From assembly GCA_005408345.1 (NCBI GenBank), contig SEMN01000939.1, positions 62,001 through 126,000 on the forward strand: a stretch of 64,000 nucleotides of DNA. The letters are read 5' to 3'. The stretch is from Macquaria australasica (Eukaryota; Chordata; Actinopteri; Centrarchiformes; Percichthyidae). Numbering within the stretch: the stretch's first letter is position 1; every line of letters starts with the position of its first letter. The translations under genes were made by a program, and so were the position numbers. This document shows positions 37,362 to 51,500 of the stretch, in pieces. The notes under the pieces were generated by a model that had not been told where the DNA came from, searched no databases, and saw only the letters and a program-made list of their open reading frames with translations.

Positions 37362-40189
37362 CCTGACATGGTCAGGATTTGGACCTGCAACTGATAATGG
37401 ACACCATGCTGGACAAAAATTCATATGACATTATTTCAAATAATGGAATTTAAAATACTTCATAAATATGTGGCCTGTCTAAAAGATGTGCATAAACCAG
37501 CCATAAGTGTTTTATACATGTACTTTTAGTTTACATCTATGTAGCTGACTATGACTATGAGCTCCATCACAGACAAGAAACACATGCAGAGACAGAGCCC
37601 TGCTGCTATCATCTTACCAGATAGTTTAGTGTTTTTAGCTGTCTCTGATTAGATGGATAAAAAGAAAAGCTGCATGACTTTTGGTTCATTTTGTAACATC
37701 AATTTTTGGCTAGTTATCCTAAAAAAAATACCACACAGCAGAATGGAAAGCTACATTATGTACAGCTGTCTAACAGTGTTTAAAGAGTAAAATGCTGCCA
37801 GGTGTTCACACACAGAGGAACACCTTCTGTCTTCTTCTGTAAATGAGTGAGCATTTTAGTCCAGACGTTTCAACAGGGACCTTTACATCACTGTTACATC
37901 AACACAATGGAAGACAACTATTTAGCAGGAGCTCTACATGGTGATGATCCTCCTATCTGCTGCTTTAAAATGCCAGACTACTCTCTGACAGGTGAGCAAC
38001 AAAAGAGGTAATTTAGCAGCCGTTCCAGTATCCTCGCTTGATGGTCATAGCCAAAGCTACACTTCTAAGAGAGGATACCACCATTAATCTCCACTTGCAC
38101 ACTGACATGCGCATTGTTCTGCCACCCCTCCCACCACCACCACCACTTGTACCATAGCACCCAGGAGAGCAGCTCAGACTCATTTATCAAACACACAAGA
38201 TGTCCTGCAAGCCCCCCCCCCCCCCCCTTCCTGCTTCACACCAATGCAAATATAACCATTTGGATGTGCAACAGCGGCCGCTGTCTCACTCAGAGTGGAA
38301 CAGATAAATGTAAAGCCCTTGTGTGGAGAGCTTTCTCCATATTTTACATGTGTTTGTGTGCTCTTATATATCTGTAGAGGCACAGACACTTGATATATAT
38401 GAACGAACACATAACCAGCACCACACACATTCAGACACAAACATAATGTGTCCTTGGTTCAGCGCACAACTCGGCCTCTTTTCTTTAGCAGGCAGCCTAT
38501 CAGATCTCAGTGAGGGCTGAATGGAAACACCACACCACAGCTGGCAGTTTTCAGCATATCTCCATTATGTCCGTGGAGATGAAAGGAGAGAAATGGACAG
38601 ATTTTTATTACCTGAGAGAGAATTTCTCACCTCCTGCACAGCGATGGTGTTTTTTAGTACTGAAATCTGGGGCGAGGGACAAGTGAAGAGGTTCTTTTCA
38701 CTGGGATAAAGTGCTCATTTGAATGGAAGAGTGAATGCGTGTGTGTATGTGTGTGTGCATGCTCACACTGCATTTCTGTGTGTGTTCAGATGAAGAGTGG
38801 ACAGGGATGAATAGTTGGTGCATTTGGGTCAGGGCCATCATTAAACAATGTGAAAAGAGTGGATTAAATAGACACACAGCAATAGAGGGAATATGAAACA
38901 CAGAGTTAAATGTAAATAAATATAAAGATGAATGCTCATACATCATCGGTCCACATCCCACCTCTTTTAACAGCCCTTTTTTCCCTCTCTATTCTGTCCT
39001 CCTCTGCATCCCTCTGAGTCAGACCCAACTTTAATCAAAAATCACAAGGGGTGGGGAAAAGGAAAGCACGGGTGCAAAGGAGGAAGGCAGATGGGCCTCA
39101 GTTTGCTAATGGCAGATTGTGGGAAGCAGTGAATAAAAGATGAGTTCGCTAGCAGGTGGATAAAATGATGCATAAACAGCCAGGATGGGATTGTCTGTAC
39201 ACCATTAAATATGGATGGGTCTTCAAGATCCCAAGCTAAATAACAGCATTCCCACAGATGTGCTGGAGGCGCTGCTAAATACACAAATAATCATCCTCAG
39301 TGCAAACCCCCCCCCCCCCCCCAGTAAAACACACAAGAAATTGTCTAAGTGGGGCGTATTTTGACCACACGTATCATTTTCACTCACATCATCACCCCTC
39401 TTAAACCATTTACACACATGCATGCATTCATAAACACCTTGACACAGTTGTAATGTCATCTCCATCGTAAATACCCACAAAGTATACCTCACCTGCATCC
39501 CTGCTGTACACATCTATATACACATGTACACATGTATCTAATTCAGACGGCTCCAGTATTCCCCTCGTCCGCTTCCCAACATAGACAAATACACACACAG
39601 TGGAGCAGCACCTTGCCAGGTGAGAGCAGCTGGACCCATGACAGATGTGTCAATATGATCCTCAGCACGCATACTTACTCAGTTTTCATCCCCCGCCCAC
39701 GTCACCAGTGGGACATGACGATTGCCGCGCTTTCACCTCAGATGAACCGTAGCAGCAGCTTACAAAAGACAGACAGACAGACACACACACACACGCATGC
39801 GCGTACGCAAAGCAAATACACACTACTATTGTAAACAGAGTGTGGACAAGCAAGAGTTTTGCATGACAGAGATCTGGCATTATGAACTTTGTGTGTTTGT
39901 GTATGAAGAGTCCAGGATGTCAGCAACATGTCAGTTGCAAATCAATGGCGTGAATATAAAGTTTGTTTTCGAGCCAACAGTGTTACTGTGGCACAAGCTG
40001 ATATGATTCACAAATTCTTCACAACTTTTCCTCAGTCGGTATCTATTTTTGTTTGTGTGAACCATACAACAACCTATATTCTGGACATTTTAGACACCTG
40101 CACCAGTCTTAGATGCTTAAAGATGTCGGTCTGTGCTTTTTTGACACGTCTAAAAATTGTGTGTGTTGCTAGCAGAGTGGCTGTATGGA

Positions 40190-40575
40190 TGGTAGTATCA
40201 GTCTGTCAGTCGGTTGGTTCTCCACTTTGGTTCATGCACCCCTTTTGCATGAATTGTAATAACTTTGACGATCCCTAAACGTTTCCACTACCGTCATCAT
40301 CAGGTCAAACTTTAAATGTATCCAGTAATTTAGTTTATGACCAAATACTTTCATAAATGCCCTTCCCACCTGCCTCAGCTGTACTTATTGTTGGGTGCAA
40401 ATTAGCAAATGTCGCTAAACTAAGACGGTGACCATGGTAAACATTATACCTGCTAAACATCAGCGTGTTAAAATTGTCATTGTGAGCATGCTGGTGTTAG
40501 CATTTAGCTCAAAGCACCATTATGCCAAAGTACAGCCTCATAGAGCAGCTAACGTGGCTGTAGACTTTAGGTTTT
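40190..40575 (+). repeat. Interspersed teleost repeat
   Basis: A recognisable string of blocks: TTTGCATGAATTGTAATAAC, CATCATCAGGTCAAA, TTTATGACCAAATAC, GCCTCAGCTGTACTT, GTAAACATTATACCTGCTAA, GCATTTAGCTCAAAGCACC and TACAGCCTCATAGAGC. This is one of the commonest unclassified fish repeats that I recall. It ends near GGCTGTAGACTTT. Confidence 0.65.
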
Positions 40576-42702
40576 GATGTGGCATAGCATAATATACACC
40601 TGGTTTAGCTATAATCCAAGGACATTATGCGTTTGCCCATTCATTTATCTGAACGTCAGCAGGATATTGCAAAAACCTAGGCACAAAATTGTAAATTTGC
40701 TGGACAAACAGGCTTTGAGCCAACTGATCAAGAGTCTTTTTTTAAATTTTATGTTAGCCATGTCCATAAAACTGATCAGGAGAACAATTTTACTTTGAAA
40801 TTAATGTGCATGAGAAGACTGTTATGATGTCATTTTATCAAGTGACTTCCAAAACACAATAATTAAAGAAAATTAAGGCTTCTGATAGCCATCAATAAAT
40901 GTATATTACATGTGGGGTTTTTAGGAATATACTGTAAATTTCTTTTGGAAAAAAGAAAAAAGGTGAATTTCCTGGATGTGTTGACCTCTGATAACCTCTT
41001 TCCAGCTTTAATCAATGTTTCTGTGAACACTGAACAACAACAACAACAAAAAAAAAAGGACATAACAGTCATAATTGTCGTTTATTAGCATAACAGTTTT
41101 TTTTTGTATCTAATAAATATCAAAATGTTAAGGGAAAAAAGATGTTTGATTACAGTACATTCCATTTGCAGAGAAGCAGAGTCAAACCTACATGAATTCA
41201 AAAGAGAACAGTAGATCTGTCGGGACGAGAGTTAGGACCATTTTCCTGGTTTAAGATTGCATTGGCTGGTACCAGCAAACAGCACTGTCATAACCTCATA
41301 TACAGTAGCATCATTTACTGCTATCCCACACTCTTGCATTCTTTGAGGTAAAAAAATACATCTTTAGTATTGATACATTCATAGAAATATAAAAGCGTCT
41401 TTATTTCCTTATTGTGCTTTTATGTGGGAATATTGCCTTCGCTCTGAACAGCTGAGAAAATGGATCTTAGAGCTGATAACCCTGGGTGACAATCAGGGAA
41501 ATGGCCTACATCATGGATCATGAACCACTTTAGTATTGGCGGTTTGCGCCAGGCCACTTCACAACAGGGGCGACTACCTTGTGCCTAAAATTACCCAGTT
41601 GTTTAAACTGAGCCAACATCCAATAAATATGCATCAGTAAATGCCAGGTTCAGCTATTAAAAGATTGAACCGTGTTTTCCTTTAAATAGATAGATAAATG
41701 GCAAGCTGGATTTCCACAGGGTAACATGCAGCATGTTAATGTGTGTCTACAGGCACTACTCAAAAGGCTCGGAAAGGCATGCAGAGAGCAAGAGAAAGAG
41801 AAAGAAGGAGGGAGAGAGAGAGTGGTAGGTGTATGGAGAGAACTACTGGAAAAGAGAAACAGAGAGGGAGAAAGAGTCCCTGTGCTCAGTGTGACAGACA
41901 ACAGCAGGAGCTGTGCTGCCCGAGGCACAACATCCCCCCCACTGCCTCCATAACCAACTTCCTCCACCCTCCACCTCCCCTTCCCTGAGGGCCAGCGGTA
42001 AAGAGCACAATGCGTCCCATCTCTCTCCTCACACCATTCTGTGCTCCCAGTCCAACCAGCCCCAACCAGCCAGGCACTGGTCCATGCAATCCAGAGCATC
42101 GGGCACGGGTTGAGTGAGCAAGGAAAGAAGGGTTGAAAGGAGAGGAAATGGCAGAGAGGGGGTTGGGGGAAGGACATTAACTGCCCCTACCCCTCCCCTC
42201 TTTGTCTCCAAAGCCCACCTCCAGCACTCATGACGCTTTCTCTTCCTCCGACCAGCCCAGCCAACCTGAAACTAGCCAGGAGCAAAAAAAAAAAGAGAGG
42301 TCAGAAAGAGCTCTCTCCTCCTCTGTATCCCTCTTGTCCTCCATTATGGCACGATCCCACCTCGGGGGGTGGGTGGGGTAGCAGGTTGGGGGTAAGCTGT
42401 ACCCACAGAGCTGCCATCACACAGCTCCACAACTGACCCAAACCTCTACATCCTGTCTAACAACACTATGTTTCTATAAGGTAAAGCTAACACACCTAAA
42501 CCTTCCGTACTTGTTTTCATGCAACATGATTTTTAAACACGTGCCTTTAAAACAAAAGGAATCTGAGTTGCATCCCTGCAAATGTCCTCCTATGATATGG
42601 GGGACCTCAGGTGATCAGTTTGATCTTTAGTTCAGGAACATATCCCCAAAAATATCCTGGAAAAGGTCCTGCAGAGTCCATGAAAGTTCAGAGGGAGAGC
42701 TG

Positions 42703-45700
42703 CTACAAGCCCTTGGTTGGGTTGTGGTAGGTCACCCCATGTCCAGTTTGCTGAGAACACCCAGAGCTCTGATGAGGGCCCTTATCTCCCTCGTCTTGCG
42801 GAGGTGGACTGTGTACCCTTGACCTGATGGAGCCAGAAAGCCCGTCTTTGTAGTGGGAAATCTCTGGTGAGCTGAGTGGTAAGGAAGGCAGGTGAGGCTC
42901 TGCGATGACGGGCTGTAGTTGAAGGGCAGATGAGGTGGGAGATGGAGGTAAAGTTGAGCTGGGGATGGCAGGGTATCCCAGCTGGAGGTCCTGGGGTCTA
43001 TGTGTGAGGGAGTCCGTGTGGCATATCGCACCATGTTGCTGGGGAATAGTGACGGGAGAAGAGGGCAATGACATGGGCGTGTCCATCCAGATGGAGGCAG
43101 TCTGAGAAGAGGACGGTGAAGGGTAAGACTGAGCAGGGTTGGGATGGGGCATGTATGTGTGGTGTGCTGGGGAGTAGTGCGTGGGGCAGACTACTGTCGG
43201 TTGTGGCACTGATGACATGAGGGTCTCCATGAGTTGGGCCATTCTCTTCATGACTCGTCCAAGGTCGGCCACTTCCCTCCCAAGGGTGCTCACCTGCAGA
43301 CACAAACACAAACCATCTTTAGTTTGAAAGAGAAAAAAAAAGCCTCATCCATGGGTGGGGTGTAGCATAAAAATCCAATTCCAGGCACTCAAATGGATGG
43401 TTAAATATAAAAATCATCAAAGTTATAGTCCTAAGGCTTGCCATGAAATCAAATCAAGTAGTAGTAGTAGGAAAGAAGAAGAGTAGTTTTATTGGCAGTA
43501 AACTACTGGATTTACTGTAGTTTGCCTGTGTACCTATGTGTGATATGTTCACAGGAAATGATGTATGCATGTAATCCAGCGCAACTTTATTTAATTGATA
43601 ACAGCCTCAATGTTTACTGTTTGCTGTCTTTACACCATGTAAGTGCTGTTTTAAGTTACTGCTAATGCAAACCGAACATTCTCTACTGCCATTCAACTGG
43701 CAAAACATGGGTGGCTTTTATAGTGAAGCAGCCACAGGAAACACAATGTGTTTGTCACTACGGTTTTGCACTAACTGCAATTGATTGTCAAAAATGTGTC
43801 TACAAAACAAGCATTTTTTTGACAGTGGATTAGATTAAATTTTTGCAAGGGTTGGCAATTCAATACCCGGCGCCTCCTGTCCACATGTTGAAGTGTCCTT
43901 GGGCAAGACACTGAACCACAAATAGCTCCTGATGGTCAGGCCATCACCTTGTATGGTAGCTCGTGACCAGCATTGTGTGAGTGTGTGAGTGAATGAGAGG
44001 CAAATTGTAAAGCGTTTTGGATAAAAGCGCTACATAAATGCAGCAATTTACCAAGGAAGTAATGGAACAAGGAGGAGCAACCACAGTGAACTGTTAAATG
44101 GGGGGTTCAGATGACATGCTGCACACCTCCAACTTAGCAGGGTAACCAACTTTACTATGCTCTGCTGTTGTGTGGAAAACTACTCATGCCACTCAAAGTC
44201 TGAATTCAGATCACGGTTGCAATTATTTTTGTCTAAGTCTTTATTGAAAAACAAAAAAAGTATGTTTGTTTGGCTGCGCTGTAAACAGATACACCAGTTA
44301 CTCTTCTGTTATATTTCTGACAAAGTAAAGTGTATAAAAATACACCAAAGGGCATCAGCACACTTGCCTTCCTTGTAACACAATGAAAACCCATAAGTAG
44401 TCATTCCTTTGAGGTTGCAAGTCCAGTATGCCTCTCGTTGATTGAGGTGTTTGATTCTGTCACCACCTCTGGTATCCAAACCTATGGCCTCTATGCCTAT
44501 AACTCACAAAACGGAGTCACTGCCTCCATTGACTTTTCTGGTTATGTAATAAAGACACACTTTCTAGGAAACACTTACTAATCACCAGGAACAAAATGCC
44601 CCAGGATATACGGTACATCATTATGAACTTTGTATTTTCAGGTCAGCCATTTTGGGTCAAAATATTTCTGTCTCCTGCCTGCTGTTTTACATGTAACATC
44701 CTGCTGCTATACTTGGTTATTACACTGATGATGAGGGGTGGTGGTGTGGGGGGGCGGCTGGTGATTAGTTGCTCTCTGCACGTGGCATGTCCACAGAGGG
44801 CGCGACCATGAAGCCCTGCCAACGTGCCATCTGCTTCTGCCAGTCAAAGCACTCGTGACCATTCATCAGGCCAATCACGCATCATCAGTGCTACTGGATG
44901 CACATCAGACCTCAGCAGGACACACAGCTCCAGGTGGGAACTGCTCCAGTAGCTGTATGAATACGTCAAGAGGTGATCAGGCTGCGTGCATAAGTATATT
45001 GTGATTATGACAGACTAAATAAAGCTAGGAGCTCCCTCTTCCTCTCTCAGTTACATCCACACATTGCAAGGTATACACACACTACACATTTGTGCGTTTG
45101 AGGGTTTGAAAATGTGGTACAAATTCATTGTCTTACTCAGACATCAGGCATCAACCATACTGAACTGACTAGTTTTAACAGAGCAAAATATTCTCTCTGC
45201 TCTCCCTCTTTCACAATTCTCCCATCTCTAGAGTGGCTGATAAAAGCCTGGGTCTGAACTCTGGCTCTGATAAAAATAGAAAAAGCTGAGAGCGACAGGA
45301 CAGTCCAATCTGACACGCTGTCAACATGATTCCAGTTCTCCCACCTCAGAGCCAACGGTCTGTGGTCAGACAAAACAGCAGCCATGGATGACCAGAACCC
45401 ACCATAGCTACAGGTATCTGATTATGCCCCAAAACAAATCAGTAATACCTTCATTAGATCATACAATGCTTATGCTAACTTAACATGAGAATTATAAAAA
45501 ATATCTGAGCCTGCATAAATGTTCAGGTATTACAGCGCATATATATATAGTAATCTACTACAACAACTGATTCATCAGATCGCACTGAAATCCTGCCCAC
45601 TTGGCTGTCTGGTTGATCATGCAATAAATAAATGCACTACGCCCTTTATTTACATATATATGATGCATATATATGATTTATTTGCTTTCACTTTAGTTGA

Positions 45701-48490
45701 GTTTGAAGGATTATTTATATTTGGTTATTTAAATTTGTGTTTTATATAAATACTTCAACAAAATTGATCTCATTTTTTTTATAGGTTGTCTTTGCAAAAA
45801 AAAAAAAAAAAAAAAACACTACTGCACACTACCTGGTCAGCACTAAACAGCAGACAGAAGAGGTTAGCTACAAGCTGGTTGCTAAAAGCTAGTGGAGCAT
45901 TTAGGAGGCTAAAGAGCCAAAATATTTTGGGTTGGTGGAGTCGGTGGAGACCAAAACAGAGCTAAAAGGAGAGTGAATATTGGGAGTTACATTCGTCAGG
46001 TGGCCAGAAACATGCCTCCAAATAAATGCTAATGTTCTCTGTTAGATGTGTAAATGAATAATATTATTTCTACTGTTTAAAAATTCTGTTTAATACTTGC
46101 TTGGAGCTTTCAGTATTTGATTTTGTTTCTCACTGTTCATTTACTAAAGTAGGTCACTACAGCTGTGCATACGCGTGTGTACCCATGTCTCATTCTCAAG
46201 TGTATTCGTGATACTGTATGTGTGTGTATCATGTTTTCGTGTGTTTCTTGCCTCTTCTCGTAATTATAAGTGCAATTACTCAGACTGTTCAGGCAAAGCT
46301 CTCAGTGTTCCAGCTCTCCTGTGAAGCTGTGCATTATGATTCCCATGACACGATACAAAGGCCACCATGTTAGGCCTCTCTTTAACTATATTAATGCCTT
46401 ATTCAGCTCCCACTAGAATAAATGTATGCTACATAGATGTAGCAGGAGATTAAAGGGTAAAGATAAGAAGTCACAGAGCAAGGCAGAGCTGGTTCCCACA
46501 ATTTGTAGTTCATTAAAATTCGGCTACCTTTGTGTGGTTCAGGTCAGAATCAGCAAAGAAATGAACCTTGTCAGTTTTTTTGTTCGGATGGCCACATCTC
46601 ATGTTTACAATTGCAGTTTGTGCTTTTCTTATTCACAGGTACGGGTGCTGGTCTCAAAAGGCCCTTGCTGCTTGATTTTGACTGAAAGAATGGGAACTGT
46701 TGTAGTTTATAAAAAAATAAAAAAATAACACTGCCAACCAACAAATTGGGGCCAATGCAAGCTTTTTTTTGTTAAGTTGCTCTTCACTAGTGTTGAAGTG
46801 TTCCCTAGTGAAGTTTTACCTACAGCTGAGATGCAACAACAGTAACTGGAGAGGAACATTAGCTTATTTTCATTGCACTGGATGAGAAACATGAGTTGTG
46901 CATGAGTTGACCACAGTACTGATTTACAGTACTTGGGAAGACTGGCTGTAAGCAAAGGGGCTAATGCCAGCACAAATGAAAATACACTTCTTTTTTCTTT
47001 GACAATAAACCCTTTTTTGTTTGCAAATTAATACATTTTGGAACTATGTTGCTTGTGCCACATAACATACAATGCCCTCATTTGTCATCTGTATCTGTGT
47101 TTGTGGAGAGAGCAGACAGGGTTTAAACCAACACCCCTTTTTCATCTCCTATGGTGATCAGTGTGGATGGATCCAAGCGAGGATTAACAACCTACAAGAC
47201 CATGCTGAGAGACTTCCTGTCAAACACCGGTAACCCACAGCGACACAGAAAGGACAACAGGGCCAATGTGTATAACTGTGAAGGTGCCGTGCCATTGTCT
47301 TTCACACTCCCTTTTTTCATCCCTCTCTGATTTGCTTTTTGTTTCTACTCATAAAGCTCTCTGCCTTTCCCCCCTTTTCCCTCTCCATCTCCCTCTATTC
47401 ACGTCTTCTTTTCCTCTCTGCCTCTATCTGCTCATTCCAGGATGCAGACTGAGGCTTAGCAGGAGGAAGCAAACACTACTCCTCACCTGCCAAAAGTCTA
47501 ATGTCAATTTAGCCACCCGCCAATCAAAACCATAGGATACAGCACGAGATGCTGTGTGTGCATGTGTGTGTGTGTGAACAGATTAATTCAAGCTGGACAA
47601 TGAACCACTAAAGTCTTTAAAACATTCAAATTTGATTTCATACAAGGAGACTGAGAAGGCACAGTAGGTCTACTAAGTCGCGGTGTTAAAAAGAAATACA
47701 AAAGACACACTTTCGGGCAGGAATTCCTGAGCTTCAGCAGACTGCAGTGACAAATTTATTGTAAGGTTTAGATTCACAAATAACACCGCATCCTGTGGAG
47801 CAGTCATTTCTACAACGTCACATTCTTTATGCCTATTTATTTATTTTTCATCTTTTTTCGCTTCATTACTTCTCCCAATCCTTTCACCCGTCTCGTGCCT
47901 GACATGCTGATATAGCCATATGGCTTGTGCTTACCTGGGCCCACCTGTCTGTCTCTCTCTCTTCCTGTCTCTCTCTCTTACCACACACATACACGGAGTC
48001 CTACCTGCTGGTCGAGGTGTTGCAGTTGTCCTCTGGTCTCCTCTGCTTTAGCTGCTAACTCTGCTGTGCTGATCTGCAGCATATCTGTGACACAAATTAG
48101 CAAGTTACAAATAACTTCAAGCGCCGAATAGGAACTACAAATGTACACCCAGAAGTTACTGCATCAAGGCAGCTGAAAAACACTGTAGCCATTGACAGAA
48201 AGTGCACATTCACATTAATCAGCCTCATTATACACTACAGCACTGCAGGGATTTGGATGTGAACATTTTTCACTTCCCGGGATGTGGAAATTTGAGGGGA
48301 TTGTAAATGGTATTTGGTTGGTTTTGAGAGGTAATTGCTGTATAATGGCAGGATGCGAGGACCTGTGGCAGATGCTGAGGCACTGGTTGGTGTGTTGACA
48401 GGACAACCTCGGCTGGTAGGGAAGGAGAAGGCCAGGGAACTCTCTGTCACCTCGCTGTCTTCAGTACCGTCCACTTTCCTGCAGAGACAG

Positions 48491-48528
<38 letters not shown>

Positions 48529-51500
48529 GAAAGTAAAGATTGTTACTGATGATGTAATAATTAATAAGTAATATGTTTATTGTATGTTGTTTAAATGTTG
48601 TGCTTTCATAATCTTAAAGGTATAGTTGAACATTTCATCTCTTATTTGCTTTCTTGCCAAGAGTTGGATGAGAAGATCGATACCACTCTCGTGCCTGTAC
48701 GGTAAATATGAAACTACAACTAGCAGCCGGTTAGCTTAGCTTAGCATAAAGACTGGAAACGGGGGGAAGCAGCTGTCAAAACCAAAAAAAAAATCTCCTT
48801 ACAAAAACCTCTAAAGCTCACTAATTAACATGTTATATCTCATTTGTTTGATCTATACAAAAATAGAAGTGTAAAAATTAATTTTGTGGTTTTCCCAACT
48901 TGTCGTTTTTACACTTTTAGTGTACACTAGCTAGGCTAGCGTTTACCCCCTGTTTCCGGTCTTTATGCTACGATAGGATAATCTGTGTCCTGGCTGTATA
49001 CAGCTGATTTCAAAGTACATTTTCAAAGTCCTAATGCTGTGTCCATGTGTTGATTGAATAGATATTTTTGAGTATTTTTATATCAAAATTGCTCTCTTTC
49101 CTCCTCCTGTAAAATGTTACAATATTTTTGAAGACTTATTTTGAACTTGAGGGCATATATATACTGTAAATTGATCCAAATTGATCCAAAATCCCAAAAA
49201 TATCCAAATTGGGGTGACTAGCTGACCCCACTTGACCGTTAGCTTGTGGGTTGTAGTAGCTAGCAGAGCGATATCATGGGTCAGAGGTTATATATTTGGA
49301 GGTTAGCAAAAACTTAATTTCTCTGTCATGCTCCCCTTCCTGATCAAACAACGTGAGTGAGGGATGCCTGGGTGGTGGCCAACAGTTTACCTTTGAGTGA
49401 TCCAATTAAATGTGAAGTATCTGACTTAAATCCCTTTCATAACTGTACTATATATATCTTGACAAAAGTGCCCAGCCCTAGTTTGTATCACATGCACTGT
49501 GCTAAAGGATGACAAAAATAGACATAACACAGAGACAGAGAGACACAGGCCTACACAGGCTGACACAGGCATATCGATGGCGATCAAACTCACCTGGGGC
49601 TGAGGTTGGAAGGGTCTAAAGTAGTGAGAGTAATTTCCTGGATCTTCCTCTGAGACCTCCTGGAGCTCTGTCCCGTGGTCTTCTGGCAGGGACGGCTCAG
49701 TGGAGACTTCCCACCCATGTCCCTGAGGTTCACCACCTGGTTCTGCTCCTCTAACAGAGATACAGACATGGCCTCGTCTTCCTCCTCCTCCTCATCTTTC
49801 TCATGTTCCTCCTGCGCCTCGATGATGGGCGGATAGCCCTGAACCACTCGTCCATTCCTTCCCACCCCAGACTGGAAATAAAATAAAAAAATAAAAAATA
49901 AATAAATACATGAAAAGAATCTTTGAGTGTAGCGACACACATAATCGCCTGTGATTTGCGGGCATTTGAAATACAACCTTTGAATGTGGATACTAGGAGA
50001 TCTTCTGGAGAAACTACAGAAAAAGCAGAGCTGACATGAAATTAAAATCTATTCATGTCGATTCGAGTCATCTGAAGCATCAGCCTTGATGATGTCAAAT
50101 TTGCTTAAATGCCTCTTTTTCCAAAAAACAACTGTGTCAGATGTTGCCATCCTGATTTTTTCTGCTTCCTCTGAAGATGCTGAATACACTAAACTGTGTT
50201 TGCACAGTTATCACCATGAAACTGAAATACACAGAGGTGTTTTCAATACATAAATATGCACTAATGACTTCTAAGTGCAAGGAGCACAACACTCAGCTGG
50301 ATTTATGACTGACGAAGTTGAACAAAGAAGCCCCAGATCAACATTTTAGACGGAAACTGTTACCTGCAGAATATTGAAGGTAACACATGGTGAACTCTGA
50401 CCTCAGCCTTAAAAAACGCCGAGACCTGTCTCCTCTTTTGTTAAGGGTCTGCAGTTGTGCTAAATTGCAAGGATGCTGATTAACCATAAGATGAGGATCA
50501 AATCAGGTAACAACAGAAATAAGGTCCACAGCGACCTATTGATCAGCGGCCTGTGTCCCAACTCTCTCGGAGGAAACCAACATCAGTGTGAGGTTAATGG
50601 CTTGGACAGCTGAACTGATTTTTCTTGTAAAATATCGGATATATTTGTGTTATTTGTGCAGCGTCTCAACATTCAAAGAGCAGCCTGACAGCATGTCTTG
50701 GCCAGCCGTGATTTAATGACTGCTACCTCATTCTGTGCAGAATTGAAGTCTAAAAGTCTAAAAGAGTGATTGAGTCCATTATCATTGTTGGAGGTCTACT
50801 GCCGGGTCGCCCTGCAGACTTTTCATTGGGATAGAAAAATTGATGTGCGGTTGAACGTTAATTTGGGTTTCATTATTTTCTATTGCGAGCTGATTAAAAC
50901 GTTTTGGGCTGGCATCAACATATAGGCTGAGGTGATCGTCATCTTTTGAGTTAATGGCGCTTGTCTCAAAACGGGGCATATTGCCTTTAGACTGTAAAGC
51001 ATCAATCAGTGTTTGAGTGTTTGTGGTCTGTTACCTGAGTATCTAGAGCTGTTGTGGACAATCTGGCCTTCACCTGGAAGAGAGCCAGAGAGATAATGTA
51101 CAGCAAATGAACTGCAGGAAAGAGCAATCAAGATGTGGCCTTTCTTTTCTCAGTTTTAAATTACGGAGGAGCTATTTCACAGCGCTCAGCAGTAAATCAC
51201 TTTTGCAAAGCGGGCACAGGGATATAATACGTGACTACATGGCTTGCGGTGTTCCAGTGACGGAAAATACTTCACCTTAACACGCTGATACTATTGTGTT
51301 GTGCTCATATACAGTGCAGTGGTATCCAGACAGCAATCTCAACCTCTCAGCCACAAACACATCCTCCATCCTCAACTGCCTCCTTCCTCCTTGTCTTCAT
51401 TTTAACTCTACTCGGTCCTGAGATTTGGGCTGCCCCTCTGCACATTAGCTTCTCCTAAAAGCCCTGCGGCAGGTTGTGTGTGTGTGTGTGTGTGTGTGTG

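Larger units (their letters stand above)
31192..42702. other. Convergent galnt15/kcnh8 intergenic region
   Basis: About 11.5 kb without a supported gene. It should contain the galnt15 3'UTR on the left and the kcnh8 3'UTR (minus strand) on the right. Minus-strand AATAAA hexamers at 41400-41405 and 41081-41086 would give a kcnh8 UTR of about 1.3 or 1.6 kb. Besides the repeats listed separately it has a (CT)n run at 37329-37359, C runs at 38213-38227 and 39308-39322, and a purine-rich block at 41780-41875. The open frames in it are short and have no family resemblance. Confidence 0.6.
43294..48004 (-). other. Last intron of kcnh8 (4.7 kb)
   Basis: No exon is seen. The intron carries a SINE-like tail (43845-44060), R1 copy 3 (45820-46075) and an A run at 45797-45817. 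The remainder is anonymous AT-rich sequence. Confidence 0.6.

Noticed and set aside
41650..42177. 175-codon minus-strand frame downstream of kcnh8
   Set aside because: Low-complexity sequence complementary to the purine-rich block; it lies in the presumed kcnh8 3'UTR and has no family resemblance.
43845..43880. Possible tRNA gene from a B-box-like sequence
   Set aside because: No A-box or cloverleaf can be formed; the context is a SINE tail.
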